Below are positions 23,519 through 30,843 of a stretch of DNA of 35,875 nucleotides, piece after piece. The notes beneath the pieces were generated by a model that made no database searches, was not told where the DNA came from, and worked only from the letters and a program-made list of their open reading frames with translations. Source of the DNA: Mycobacterium sp. E2733 (GTDB lineage Bacteria > Actinomycetota > Actinomycetes > Mycobacteriales > Mycobacteriaceae). Location: contig NZ_LZJZ01000037.1 of the NCBI RefSeq assembly GCF_001667585.1, positions 1 through 35,875 of the forward strand, given 5' to 3'. A program made the position numbers and the translations under genes. Numbering within the stretch: the first letter of the stretch is position 1; every line of letters starts with the position of its first letter.

Positions 23519-24312
23519 TCCCCGATCTGACGGCGCGCACCGAGGACGCGGTCCGCTGGTTGGTGTTGGACCGACCAGACGCCGGCAATTCCGTGACGCG
23601 GGCCATGCAGCGAAGCCTGATCGAGAATCTTCAGTCCGCATCGAGCGATCCCGATATCAGAGCGGTGGTGCTCACCGGTCAGGGCGACCGGCACTTCTGC
23701 ACCGGACCGAATCTCCACGATCCAGGCATGCAACCCAAAAAGGACAGGGTCGCCGGCGATGCCGCCCGGATTCTGCGTACCGGATCTCAGGCGGTGGTCT
23801 CAGCTTTGCTCGATTGCGAAAAGCCGGTGCTGTGTGCTCTCAACGGCGCTGCCGCCGGGGTGGGCGCCAGCATGGTGCTGGCTTGTGATCTCATTGTGGC
23901 CGCCGAAAGCGCAAGTCTCATCGAGCTTTTCGCGCGTCGTGGGCTGGCACCAGACGGTGGTGCCGCCTATCTGCTGGCCCGCAAGGTGCCCTTCAACGTC
24001 GCCAAGAAGCTGCTGTTTTTCGGCGAGGAGCTGTCTGCGCCCGAGGCCTACCGGATCGGCCTTATCAACAAGGTGGTCGCCGACGGTGACCTCGCGAGCG
24101 AGGCGACCGCCTGGGCGCGACGGCTCGCGCAGGGGCCGACGCGCGCGCTGGCGGCGGCCAAGGCAATGCTCAACCAAGCGTTTGACGTCGACCGCGAGGC
24201 GGCGTTTCGTACCGAGGCGCTGCTCGTCGAGCAGGTCGCCGGCACGGACGACGTCGCCGAGGGCATGGCCGCCTTCGTTGAGCGACGCGACCCCGACTTC
24301 CGTGGCCGCTGA
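23515..24312 (+). CDS. Crotonase-fold protein, PaaG-like isomerase type
   Basis: A 265-residue crotonase from GTG 23515, overlapping the P450 stop by four bases. This start gives a normal crotonase N-terminus (MIPDLTARTEDAVRWLVLDRP is the first strand region). The oxyanion segments are HFCTGPNL and ALNGAAAGVG. Hydratase glutamates are absent (Ser119, Phe139), but Asp147 in LAPDGG matches the single catalytic aspartate of PaaG-type isomerases. Its coupling to a P450 suggests it acts on the same intermediate series after CoA activation. It ends 23 bases before the convergent mycofactocin-type SDR. Confidence 0.9.
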   Translation: MIPDLTARTEDAVRWLVLDRPDAGNSVTRAMQRSLIENLQSASSDPDIRAVVLTGQGDRHFCTGPNLHDPGMQPKKDRVAGDAARILRTGSQAVVSALLDCEKPVLCALNGAAAGVGASMVLACDLIVAAESASLIELFARRGLAPDGGAAYLLARKVPFNVAKKLLFFGEELSAPEAYRIGLINKVVADGDLASEATAWARRLAQGPTRALAAAKAMLNQAFDVDREAAFRTEALLVEQVAGTDDVAEGMAAFVERRDPDFRGR

Positions 24313-24335
24313 CGATCACTTTGCGAATGCGACTC

Positions 24336-25193
24336 CTAAAGGCCCAGTTTCAAACCCGCGCCGGCGTCGACGAATATTTGTTGACCGGTGACGTAACGGG
24401 ACTCGTCGGACGCCAGGTACACCACCAGGTGGGAGATGTCCTCCGGCTCGACCCATGGGACCGGCATCGCTTGCAGGATCGGGAAGACAAGCTCGGCGTC
24501 CTCGCGACTCGGTTCGGGTAGGTCCGGACGAAACGTCCGGTACATCGGAAGGTTATGCAACATCCCGGTATTGACGTTGGTCGGGTGCACGGTGTTGATG
24601 CGGATCTGCTCTGGCGCAAGCGTCAAAGCCAAACCCTTGGTGTACTCCGCCAGCATCTTCTTGGCGAGACCGTACCCGGCCCCCCCGGGACCCTGCGGTC
24701 CGCCGCCAGTGGCGAGGTCCTTCTGCGGAACCAGCCCCGCGATGGAGCCGGTAACAATGACCGATGCACCGGCCCGCAGATGCTCGAAACTAACGTGGAC
24801 AGCGTTGACGACGCCGACAAAGTCGACGTCGAACGCGTCCATGAAACCGCGGGACGGAATGTTGCTTCCCATCGGGAGGATTCCGGCGTTCGCCACCACG
24901 ACATGGAGACCGCCCAACTCGGCGACCGCCTCATCGATCGCCTTCTTCAGCGCGACGCGGTCGCGGACGTCGACGACCGCCGAGACCGCACGGCGACCGG
25001 ACTTTTCGACCAGCTTGACGGTCTCGTCCAGGTCATCCCGGGTGGCAAGCGGATATTCATTGGTGTCGATGTCGGCGCAAATGTCCAGTGCGATGATGTC
25101 GGCGCCCTCGTCTGCCAAGTGAATCGCGTGGCTGCGGCCCTGTCCGCGCGCCGCTCCGGTTATCACGGCCACTTTGCCGCTGAGACGCTGCAT
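24336..25193 (-). CDS. Mycofactocin-coupled SDR-family alcohol dehydrogenase
   Basis: A 285-residue SDR from ATG 25193 (MQRLSGKVAVITG), preceded by GGAGGAG (25197-25203). The cofactor loop TGAARGQGRSHA and the following ADIIALDICADI are the hallmark of the mycofactocin-linked SDR group of mycobacteria, in which NAD is held tightly and electrons leave through mycofactocin. Further motifs are VANAGILPMGS, a serine in VTGSIAGL and YGLAKK for Tyr/Lys, with the Gly/Pro-rich insert before the tyrosine typical of this group. It oxidises an alcohol, perhaps the P450 product. No mycofactocin biosynthesis genes are in the window. Single-gene unit divergent from the SDR at 25368. Confidence 0.93.
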   Translation of the reverse strand: MQRLSGKVAVITGAARGQGRSHAIHLADEGADIIALDICADIDTNEYPLATRDDLDETVKLVEKSGRRAVSAVVDVRDRVALKKAIDEAVAELGGLHVVVANAGILPMGSNIPSRGFMDAFDVDFVGVVNAVHVSFEHLRAGASVIVTGSIAGLVPQKDLATGGGPQGPGGAGYGLAKKMLAEYTKGLALTLAPEQIRINTVHPTNVNTGMLHNLPMYRTFRPDLPEPSREDAELVFPILQAMPVPWVEPEDISHLVVYLASDESRYVTGQQIFVDAGAGLKLGL

Positions 25194-25299
25194 CTGCTCC
25201 TCCATCATCTTCGATGAGCCGGCCGGCCCGATCCCCACCCCGCATACGGCACAGGACCGAACGCGCGGGCGTGGCCCCCGCGGCATCATTGGATAATAG

Positions 25300-25312
25300 A
25301 ACACTCAGTGTT
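25300..25312. promoter_or_regulatory. Perfect palindrome AACA-CTCAG-TGTT, candidate operator
   Basis: A perfect 13-base inverted repeat (AACACT-C-AGTGTT) lies between the mycofactocin-type SDR start (25193) and the SDR start (25368). It is the most symmetric example of the AACA-N5-YGYY pattern found at six operon starts in the window. That makes it the best model of the operator bound by a TetR-type dimer. The symmetry is seen directly; the regulator is inferred. Confidence 0.55.
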
Positions 25313-25367
25313 AATCTGTCACGCGTGTGGATACCGCGGCCAGCCTGATCGGCATGAGGGAAAAGTA

Positions 25368-26183
25368 GTGACGCTGCATCGAAACGCCGCATCGCTGGAC
25401 GGTCGGGTGGCGGTTGTGACGGGCGGCGGGTCCGGAATCGGACGCGCGGTCGCCGCGGCGTTCACGGAATTCGGCGCAAGGGTCTCGATTTGGGAGAGGG
25501 ACGCGCAGACGGCAACGTCCGCCGCCGAGGAAATCGGCGGCCTCGCGTGCGTCACCGACGTTCGCGACGAGGAGCAGGTTGACGCGGCCCTCGCCGCCAC
25601 CGTCGAGAAGCTAGGGACTCCAACCGTCTTGGTCAACAACGCCGGCGGAGTCTTCTGGTCCGGTCTGCTCGAAACCTCCTCCAATGGGTGGGACGCGCTA
25701 ATCCGCATCAACCTGACCCAGGTCTTGCTCTGCACGCAACGGGTCGCGCGTGCCATGGTCGAAGCGGGCGCAGGCGGCAGCATCATCAACGTCAGCACGA
25801 TCGAGGCGGTGCGGGCGGCACCGGGGTTTGCCGCCTATGCTGCAGCGAAGGCCGGGGTGGTGAACTTCACGAAAACCGCGGCGCTCGAACTCGCCCCGCG
25901 CAGTATCCGAGTCAACGGACTGGCTCCCGACTTCACGCTGACCCAGAGCCTGGCGAACATGGCCCCTGCCGGGGCCGAGAACGCCAGGCTCATGGTGCCG
26001 ATGGGCAGGGCCGGTCACGTTGACGAAATGGCCGGAGCGGCAGTCTTTCTGGCCAGCGATCTCAGCGCATACGTGACTGGACAGACCCTGCATGTCGACG
26101 GAGGTACGTCAGCGGCGGAAGGTTGGTACCACCACCCGCAATCCGGGCACTACATCCTCGGCCAGCCGACGCCGGCGCCCTAG
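25368..26183 (+). CDS. SDR-family oxidoreductase (classical)
   Basis: A 271-residue classical SDR from GTG 25368, with GAGGGA six bases upstream. The cofactor motif is TGGGSGIG, followed by VLVNNAGG, the catalytic serine in NVSTIEAV and Tyr/Lys in AYAAAKAG. The region after the tyrosine has the normal ELAPRSIRVNGLAPDFT form. The C-terminus extends past the usual VDGG end by about 25 residues (AAEGWYHHPQSGHYILGQ), with aromatic and histidine residues seen in some SDRs that act on bulky substrates. It heads the SDR, NTF2-like, SMP-30, cyclase operon. Confidence 0.92.
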   Translation: MTLHRNAASLDGRVAVVTGGGSGIGRAVAAAFTEFGARVSIWERDAQTATSAAEEIGGLACVTDVRDEEQVDAALAATVEKLGTPTVLVNNAGGVFWSGLLETSSNGWDALIRINLTQVLLCTQRVARAMVEAGAGGSIINVSTIEAVRAAPGFAAYAAAKAGVVNFTKTAALELAPRSIRVNGLAPDFTLTQSLANMAPAGAENARLMVPMGRAGHVDEMAGAAVFLASDLSAYVTGQTLHVDGGTSAAEGWYHHPQSGHYILGQPTPAP

Positions 26184-26212
26184 CACCCACGAGGTCTGCA
26201 GAAGAGGATTCT

Positions 26213-26752
26213 ATGGAAGACGTCGGCCCAGTACGCGACATGTTGGCACGTGAAGAGATTCGCCAACTGCCCTACCGTTACGCGGCCGCGGTTGAAACAC
26301 GGGATGTCGAGGCAATGGCCGACCTGTTCGTCCCGTACGCGCGGTTCGGCGACCACGGTGAGGGCCGCGAGGGTCTTCGCCGGCTGATGTCCCACAGCGT
26401 CGACGCCAGCGTATTCGCGGTCATCCTCGTCGCGAACCACCTCGTCGAGCTCGACGCCGTAAACCAGGCACACGGGCAGGTGTGGGCGCAGTGCTTCGCC
26501 CAAACGCACGCCGAGGGATTCGTCGAACAACTCATTAAGTACGAGGACCGCTACGAGAAACATGAGGGACGGTGGTATTTCTTGCACCGTCGGCATCGAC
26601 TGTTCTACGGCGTCAACCGGCCCACGTCGCCGCTGAAGCAACGCGCTGCCGACTGGCCACGAAGCCAGACAGGGGTCGGAGACCTGCCGCTGGCAGACCC
26701 GGTGTTCGTCACCTGGTGGAACAAGCCGAAACAGACTGCAAGGCCACGATGA
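26213..26752 (+). CDS. SnoaL/NTF2-like protein
   Basis: A 179-residue protein from ATG 26213 with AAGAGGA upstream, overlapping the next gene by four bases (ATGA). The N-terminal REEIRQLPYRYAAAVETRDVEAMADLFVPYARFGDHGEG is typical of the SnoaL_4 type, and the strand EGRWYFLHRRHRLFYGV resembles that in the NTF2-like protein at 2743-3384. The two proteins appear to be related. A tail of about 40 residues ends the protein. Dehydratase, isomerase or hydroxylase-associated functions are possible; none can be assigned. Confidence 0.87.
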   Translation: MEDVGPVRDMLAREEIRQLPYRYAAAVETRDVEAMADLFVPYARFGDHGEGREGLRRLMSHSVDASVFAVILVANHLVELDAVNQAHGQVWAQCFAQTHAEGFVEQLIKYEDRYEKHEGRWYFLHRRHRLFYGVNRPTSPLKQRAADWPRSQTGVGDLPLADPVFVTWWNKPKQTARPR

Positions 26753-27702
26753 GCGGACACTGGTCCGTGGCCGGCGGGCTGTCCTTCCCCGAAAGTCCCG
26801 TCCCCCTCGATGATGGCTCGGTTGTGGTGTCGGAGATGGCGGCCGGCCGGATCACCAGGGTGCGCCCGGACGGGGTCACCGAGACGGTTGCCCAGACCGG
26901 AGGCGGACCCAACGGCGTAGGCAGGCTTCCCGACGGTCGAATGGTGGTGTGTCAGAACGGCGGCTCCCGGTTCGGGATCGGCCCGTGGCCCTACGACTTC
27001 GGCGAATGCGCACACCTCTTCCGGCCGGTAGGCGCCCCCGACGCCCCGGTGACCCCCGGGCTGCAGATTGTCGACCCCGGCGGTCGCGTGAGCACGCTCA
27101 CCACCACGTTCCGTACACGCTCCGGCAAGGAGCTGCCGTTGATACGGCCCAGCGACATCTGTATTGACAGCGATGGCGGCTTCTACGTGACCGACGGTGG
27201 AACGACACGCGGCCGCAACCGCGCCATGACCGGCTTGCTCTACGGAACCGTCGAAGGCGGCTTGCGCGAGGTCGTGTACCCGCTGGAAATGCCCAACGGG
27301 GTGGCACTTTCGCCCGGCGGTGCGATTCTGTATGTCGCGGAGACCCGCACGCGACGCATCTGGGAGTTCGAACTCGACGGACCGGGAGTGGTGGGCCGGG
27401 CGCGTGGACTGACCACGGTGCCCAGCGGCGGGCCGCTGAACGTCGGTGGAGCCGACGGGGTATGCGTAGACGAGGCCGGCCGGATCCTCGTCGCGACGCT
27501 CGGGACAGGTGGCGTCACTGTCTTCTCCCCCACTGGCGACCTGTTGGGTTCAATCCCTGCCGATGACCCGATGACGACCAACGTGGCGTTGAGCGGTGAT
27601 GGTCAGAAGTTGTTCATGACACTCGCATCATCCGGCAGTCTGGTGATGGTCGAGGACTGGCTGGACGCCGCGGGAATCGCCCGCTACGGCACGTCGTCGT
27701 GA
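26749..27702 (+). CDS. SMP-30/gluconolactonase-family lactonase
   Basis: A 317-residue six-bladed beta-propeller protein from ATG 26749. Metal-binding residues expected in this family can be picked out: Glu15 (FPESPV), Asn183 (MPNGVALSP) and Asp236 (GGADGVCVD). Repeated blade sequences such as DGRMVVCQNG, GGFYVTDGG and GAILYVAETRTRRIWEF are clear. The family hydrolyses lactones and some esters with a divalent metal. No signal peptide, so cytoplasmic. It is coupled on both sides by four-base overlaps, between an NTF2-like protein and an adenylate cyclase. A lactone made by Baeyer-Villiger oxidation elsewhere in the cluster is a plausible substrate (inference). Confidence 0.9.
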   Translation: MSGHWSVAGGLSFPESPVPLDDGSVVVSEMAAGRITRVRPDGVTETVAQTGGGPNGVGRLPDGRMVVCQNGGSRFGIGPWPYDFGECAHLFRPVGAPDAPVTPGLQIVDPGGRVSTLTTTFRTRSGKELPLIRPSDICIDSDGGFYVTDGGTTRGRNRAMTGLLYGTVEGGLREVVYPLEMPNGVALSPGGAILYVAETRTRRIWEFELDGPGVVGRARGLTTVPSGGPLNVGGADGVCVDEAGRILVATLGTGGVTVFSPTGDLLGSIPADDPMTTNVALSGDGQKLFMTLASSGSLVMVEDWLDAAGIARYGTSS

Positions 27703-29201
27703 AGGTAATGCGCCAGTTTCGCCGACGGCGTTATCCCATGCGATGGGGCGGCAGGGCACTTTTGGTGGCGGGTGCGGTAGTACCGACCGTTCTCGGGTGC
27801 GCAGTAATCGCGGCCATGACGTTCTGGGCACTGCCCACCGGGGCCGCCCTGAGCCAACGGCACGTTCTCTTGCTCAATAGCGCTGCGACCGCAATTTATT
27901 CGGTGATTGCGATACCCGTTGCCGTCGTCTGCGGATACTTCTGGTTGACGATTCCCGGCGACGCCGACCAGACGACTGAGCGGCGGGCGCTCCTGGCGGC
28001 GCCGACCCGAATGGCGCTCCTGCACAGCATAGTCTGGATCGCAGCGACGGTGCTGTTGGTTGTCATCAACATTCGTACTCCTTGGCTTGCAACGACATTG
28101 GGCATCAACTGCCTGCTCGGGGCAACAGTGACAACCGCGATTTCCTACTGGCTGTGCGCGCGAGCGCTGCGGCCTTCTGTCGCGGAGCTACTCACCAAGG
28201 CGCCACCGACACGACCACGCCCGCCAGGGTTGAGGCTGCGTGGGGTGAGCGCATGGGTGGTGGGAACCGGCGTTCCGATGCTGATGCTGATGCTGGTCGC
28301 GGCCAGCGCTTTGGTGGTCAAGTTCCCGGGACATCGCCTGGCTGTGGTGGTTTTGGCGGTGGCAGCTTGCACCGTTGTGAGCGGGCTGGCGGTCGCGGCA
28401 TTCACGGCGGCCACGATCGCCGATCCGATCGACGAAGTGAGGCGCGGCATGCAACGGGTCCAACGCGGCGAATTCGAGGTATCCGTACCGGTGTTCGACG
28501 CGTCTGAACTCGGGATGCTGCAGGCCGGCTTCAACACGATGGCCAGCGGACTCCGCGAACGCGAACGACTGCGCGACCTGTTCGGCAGGCACGTCGGAAG
28601 GGATGTAGCCCTCCTCGCCGAGGAGGTCGCTCGTGACGGCGTCCAGATTCGAATGGGTGGCGCAAGCTGCGAAGTGGCGGTGCTGTTCGTCGACCTGGTC
28701 GGCTCGACGCGACTGGCCGGCACGCTCGAGCCCGACGAATTGGTCACGATGCTCAACGAGTTGTTCGCGGTGGTGGTCGGCGTCGTGGAGCAACACCACG
28801 GTTTGATCAACAAGTTCGAGGGTGACGCGGCCCTTGCGGTTTTCGGCGCCCCGATTCCGGACGCCGACAGCGCCTCTCACGCCCTCGCCACGGCGCGCGA
28901 ACTCCACAGTCGACTGAACCGATCGGGCAAGGACTCCAAGGTCGGCATCGGGGTGTCTGCCGGGGTGGCGGTGGCCGGCAATATCGGCGACCCAAGGCGT
29001 TACGAGTACACGGTAGTCGGTGATCCAGTCAACGAGGCGGCGCGGCTCACCGAGGTCGCCAAGCTTTCGGGCGGTGTCGCGGCCTCGGGTACGGCAGTGA
29101 GTCGGGCCGAGGCGCCGGAGAAGCAGCGCTGGCGGGTCGTCGACTCCAAAGTGCTACGCGGCCGCGATAATCCGACCGACATCGCCGTTCCGATCGGTTG
29201 A
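27699..29201 (+). CDS. Membrane adenylate cyclase: six helices, HAMP, class III catalytic domain
   Basis: A 500-residue protein from GTG 27699, overlapping the SMP-30 stop by four bases. Six hydrophobic segments (about 20-45, 58-85, 105-125, 131-156, 185-210, 213-240) are followed by a HAMP linker (ADPIDEVRRGMQRVQRGEFEVSVPVFDASELG). The class III cyclase domain starts near 320. All six catalytic residues can be placed: metal Asp332 and Asp376, substrate-contacting Lys372 and Asp442, and Asn445/Arg449 for the transition state. This layout matches the mycobacterial Rv1318c/Rv1319c/Rv1320c/Rv3645 group. It likely makes cAMP from ATP at the inner face of the membrane. Its place as last gene of a catabolic operon, translationally coupled, is unusual. 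Confidence 0.93.
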   Translation: MKVMRQFRRRRYPMRWGGRALLVAGAVVPTVLGCAVIAAMTFWALPTGAALSQRHVLLLNSAATAIYSVIAIPVAVVCGYFWLTIPGDADQTTERRALLAAPTRMALLHSIVWIAATVLLVVINIRTPWLATTLGINCLLGATVTTAISYWLCARALRPSVAELLTKAPPTRPRPPGLRLRGVSAWVVGTGVPMLMLMLVAASALVVKFPGHRLAVVVLAVAACTVVSGLAVAAFTAATIADPIDEVRRGMQRVQRGEFEVSVPVFDASELGMLQAGFNTMASGLRERERLRDLFGRHVGRDVALLAEEVARDGVQIRMGGASCEVAVLFVDLVGSTRLAGTLEPDELVTMLNELFAVVVGVVEQHHGLINKFEGDAALAVFGAPIPDADSASHALATARELHSRLNRSGKDSKVGIGVSAGVAVAGNIGDPRRYEYTVVGDPVNEAARLTEVAKLSGGVAASGTAVSRAEAPEKQRWRVVDSKVLRGRDNPTDIAVPIG

Positions 29202-29210
29202 CCTGACCAC

Positions 29211-30506
29211 TCAGACCTTATGAGCCTTCTGCTCCTCCATCTTCTTCATAAAGCCCTCGAGTCCGATCCCCCCGTGGCCCGCCATGACCTCGTCGTAGTC
29301 GTAATCGGGCGGGTTGCCGTCGTTTGGACGCCATCCAGAGTCCGCGGTGCAGGACTTGAAGCCCTCCTCGGGGAAGGCGTACCAGCGCCGAGCGTTGAGT
29401 TCGACGATCTTGGCGGCTTCCTCATCGGGCACCTCGGCCAGCATCTCCTCGGCTCGCGCACGGCTTTTGGGCCAGAATGAGTCGGAGTGCGGATAGTCGC
29501 ACTCCCAGGTGATGTTGTCGATTCCGATCTCGTGACGCATGGCCATCCCGACTTCGTCCTCGATGAAACATCCGGAGATGTTGCGCCGGAACAGCTCCGA
29601 CGGCGCCACCGTCGGGTGAATGTTCTGGTAGTACTTGTGCTTGCGCCAAACGTAGTCCGCGCGTTCGACCAGGTAGGGCATCCAGCCGACGCCGCCTTCC
29701 GAGAACGCCACTTTGAGGTTCGGATGCTTATGAAATACGGGCGAGAAGATGAGCTCGGTGGCCGCAGCCATCGATGTGGTGCCCATCAACGTGATCATCA
29801 CCGCGAACGGCGCCTCCGGCGCGGTCTGAGGCGGGAATCCGCCGCTGCCGAAATGCATCACCGCCGTCAGGTTCGTCTCTTCCAGCGTCGACCAAACTGG
29901 TTCCCAGTACGGGGTGTGATAGCTGGGCAGCTTCAGGTTGGTTGGGTTATCCGGCAGGCCGATCGCCCGTGCACCCTTGGCCGCCACTCGCTCGATCTCG
30001 GCGACGATGAGCGCCGGATCCCACAGCGGAGTGATCGCCATAGGAATGAATCGAGCGGGATCGGTGGCACACCACTCGTCGAGTGAGAAGTCGTTCCACG
30101 CCTTGACGCCCAGCAGCGCGAGTTCCTTGTCCTCTCCCTCGAGGAACACCGTTCCGCAGAATCGGGGGAAGGACGGGAAGCACAGCATCGCATGCACGCC
30201 GTCGATGTCCATGTCGGCCAAGCGGGCTTTCGGGTCATAACATCCGGGGATCATGTCGGCATAGCGGATCGGGTCGACCCCGAACTCTTCCGGGGACCTG
30301 CCCGCAACGGCATTCAGCCCGATGTTGGGATACGGTCGGCCCTCATAGACCCACTGCTGCATCGGGGGAGCGCCCTCGCGCGGGAAGTCGACAATGCGAG
30401 GACCCTGATCGATGTACTTCTTCGGCAGCCTGTCGATCCAGACATGGGGTGGCTCGATCAGGTGATCGTCGACGGACAGAAGCTTCATCGATGGTTTTAG
30501 CGGCAT
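29211..30506 (-). CDS. Amidohydrolase-family metal-dependent hydrolase/decarboxylase
   Basis: A 431-residue amidohydrolase-2 type protein from ATG 30506 (MPLKPSMKLLSVDDHLIEPP); GAGG lies eight bases upstream, and the frame is open to 30548. The first-strand metal motif is DDHLIEP (Asp14-His15 region), later segments HFGSGG and AFSEGGVGWMPY hold probable ligands, and ECDYPHSDS near the C-terminus carries the conserved Asp. This family includes amidases and decarboxylases such as the aminocarboxymuconate-semialdehyde type, and many members lie in mycobacterial lipid or terpenoid loci without known function. It stands alone, convergent with the cyclase gene (9-base gap) and divergent from the small gene at 30626. 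Confidence 0.9.
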   Translation of the reverse strand: MPLKPSMKLLSVDDHLIEPPHVWIDRLPKKYIDQGPRIVDFPREGAPPMQQWVYEGRPYPNIGLNAVAGRSPEEFGVDPIRYADMIPGCYDPKARLADMDIDGVHAMLCFPSFPRFCGTVFLEGEDKELALLGVKAWNDFSLDEWCATDPARFIPMAITPLWDPALIVAEIERVAAKGARAIGLPDNPTNLKLPSYHTPYWEPVWSTLEETNLTAVMHFGSGGFPPQTAPEAPFAVMITLMGTTSMAAATELIFSPVFHKHPNLKVAFSEGGVGWMPYLVERADYVWRKHKYYQNIHPTVAPSELFRRNISGCFIEDEVGMAMRHEIGIDNITWECDYPHSDSFWPKSRARAEEMLAEVPDEEAAKIVELNARRWYAFPEEGFKSCTADSGWRPNDGNPPDYDYDEVMAGHGGIGLEGFMKKMEEQKAHKV

Positions 30507-30551
30507 CGCCCAATCCTCAACTCTTCTAATCCGTACGCTACAGTACAACTA

Positions 30552-30564
30552 AACATTTTGTGCC
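30552..30564 (+). promoter_or_regulatory. Candidate operator AACA-N5-TGCC in divergent promoter
   Basis: The bases AACA-TTTTG-TGCC lie between the amidohydrolase start (30506) and the small gene start (30626). The longer string AAACATTTTGTG resembles AAACATTTTCTG on the minus strand at 5841-5852, and both sites have GCTACAGT nearby. It fits the AACA-N5-YGYY pattern but is one of the weaker, asymmetric examples. Confidence 0.3.
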
Positions 30565-30625
30565 TAACTGACTATAACGCCGGCTTCGGCCTGAGCTCAA
30601 ACGGATGGCGCGTTAAGGAGAGACG

Positions 30626-30826
30626 ATGGACCCGCATGAGCGCATCCCCCGTGACGACTGGGCCGACCAGGATTTGCTTACCAAGGACGAAGCGGCCGAA
30701 CGCCTCTCCGAAGAGATAGCCGAGGTCAGCGGGAAACTTAACGGAGCCCATGCGGGTGACGAGATCCTCGAACGGCGACTCAATGGACTCAAAGAGGCGT
30801 ACAAATACCTGACCGAGGGTGCATAG
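30626..30826 (+). CDS. Small acidic helical protein of unknown function
   Basis: A 66-residue protein from ATG 30626, with a good AAGGAG ribosome site seven bases upstream. I do not recognise the family. The sequence is charged and mostly helical: EAAERLSEEIAEVSGKL and EILERRLNGLKEAYKYL look like two amphipathic helices joined by a short Gly/Ala/His turn, possibly a helical hairpin or coiled coil. There is no signal peptide or membrane segment. The gene is alone between a divergent amidohydrolase and a convergent acyl-CoA dehydrogenase. The clean ribosome site and codon bias favour a real gene. Confidence 0.75.
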   Translation: MDPHERIPRDDWADQDLLTKDEAAERLSEEIAEVSGKLNGAHAGDEILERRLNGLKEAYKYLTEGA

Positions 30827-30843
30827 GGCTCACCGCTGCAGGC

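Noticed and set aside
24313..24335. Terminator between the convergent crotonase and mycofactocin-type SDR genes
   Set aside because: I saw no stable stem-loop followed by a T run in this 23-base gap.
30533..30546. GTAC-GCTACA-GTAC as an inverted repeat
   Set aside because: GTAC is self-complementary, so the pair is equally a direct repeat; the arms are too short to support an operator.
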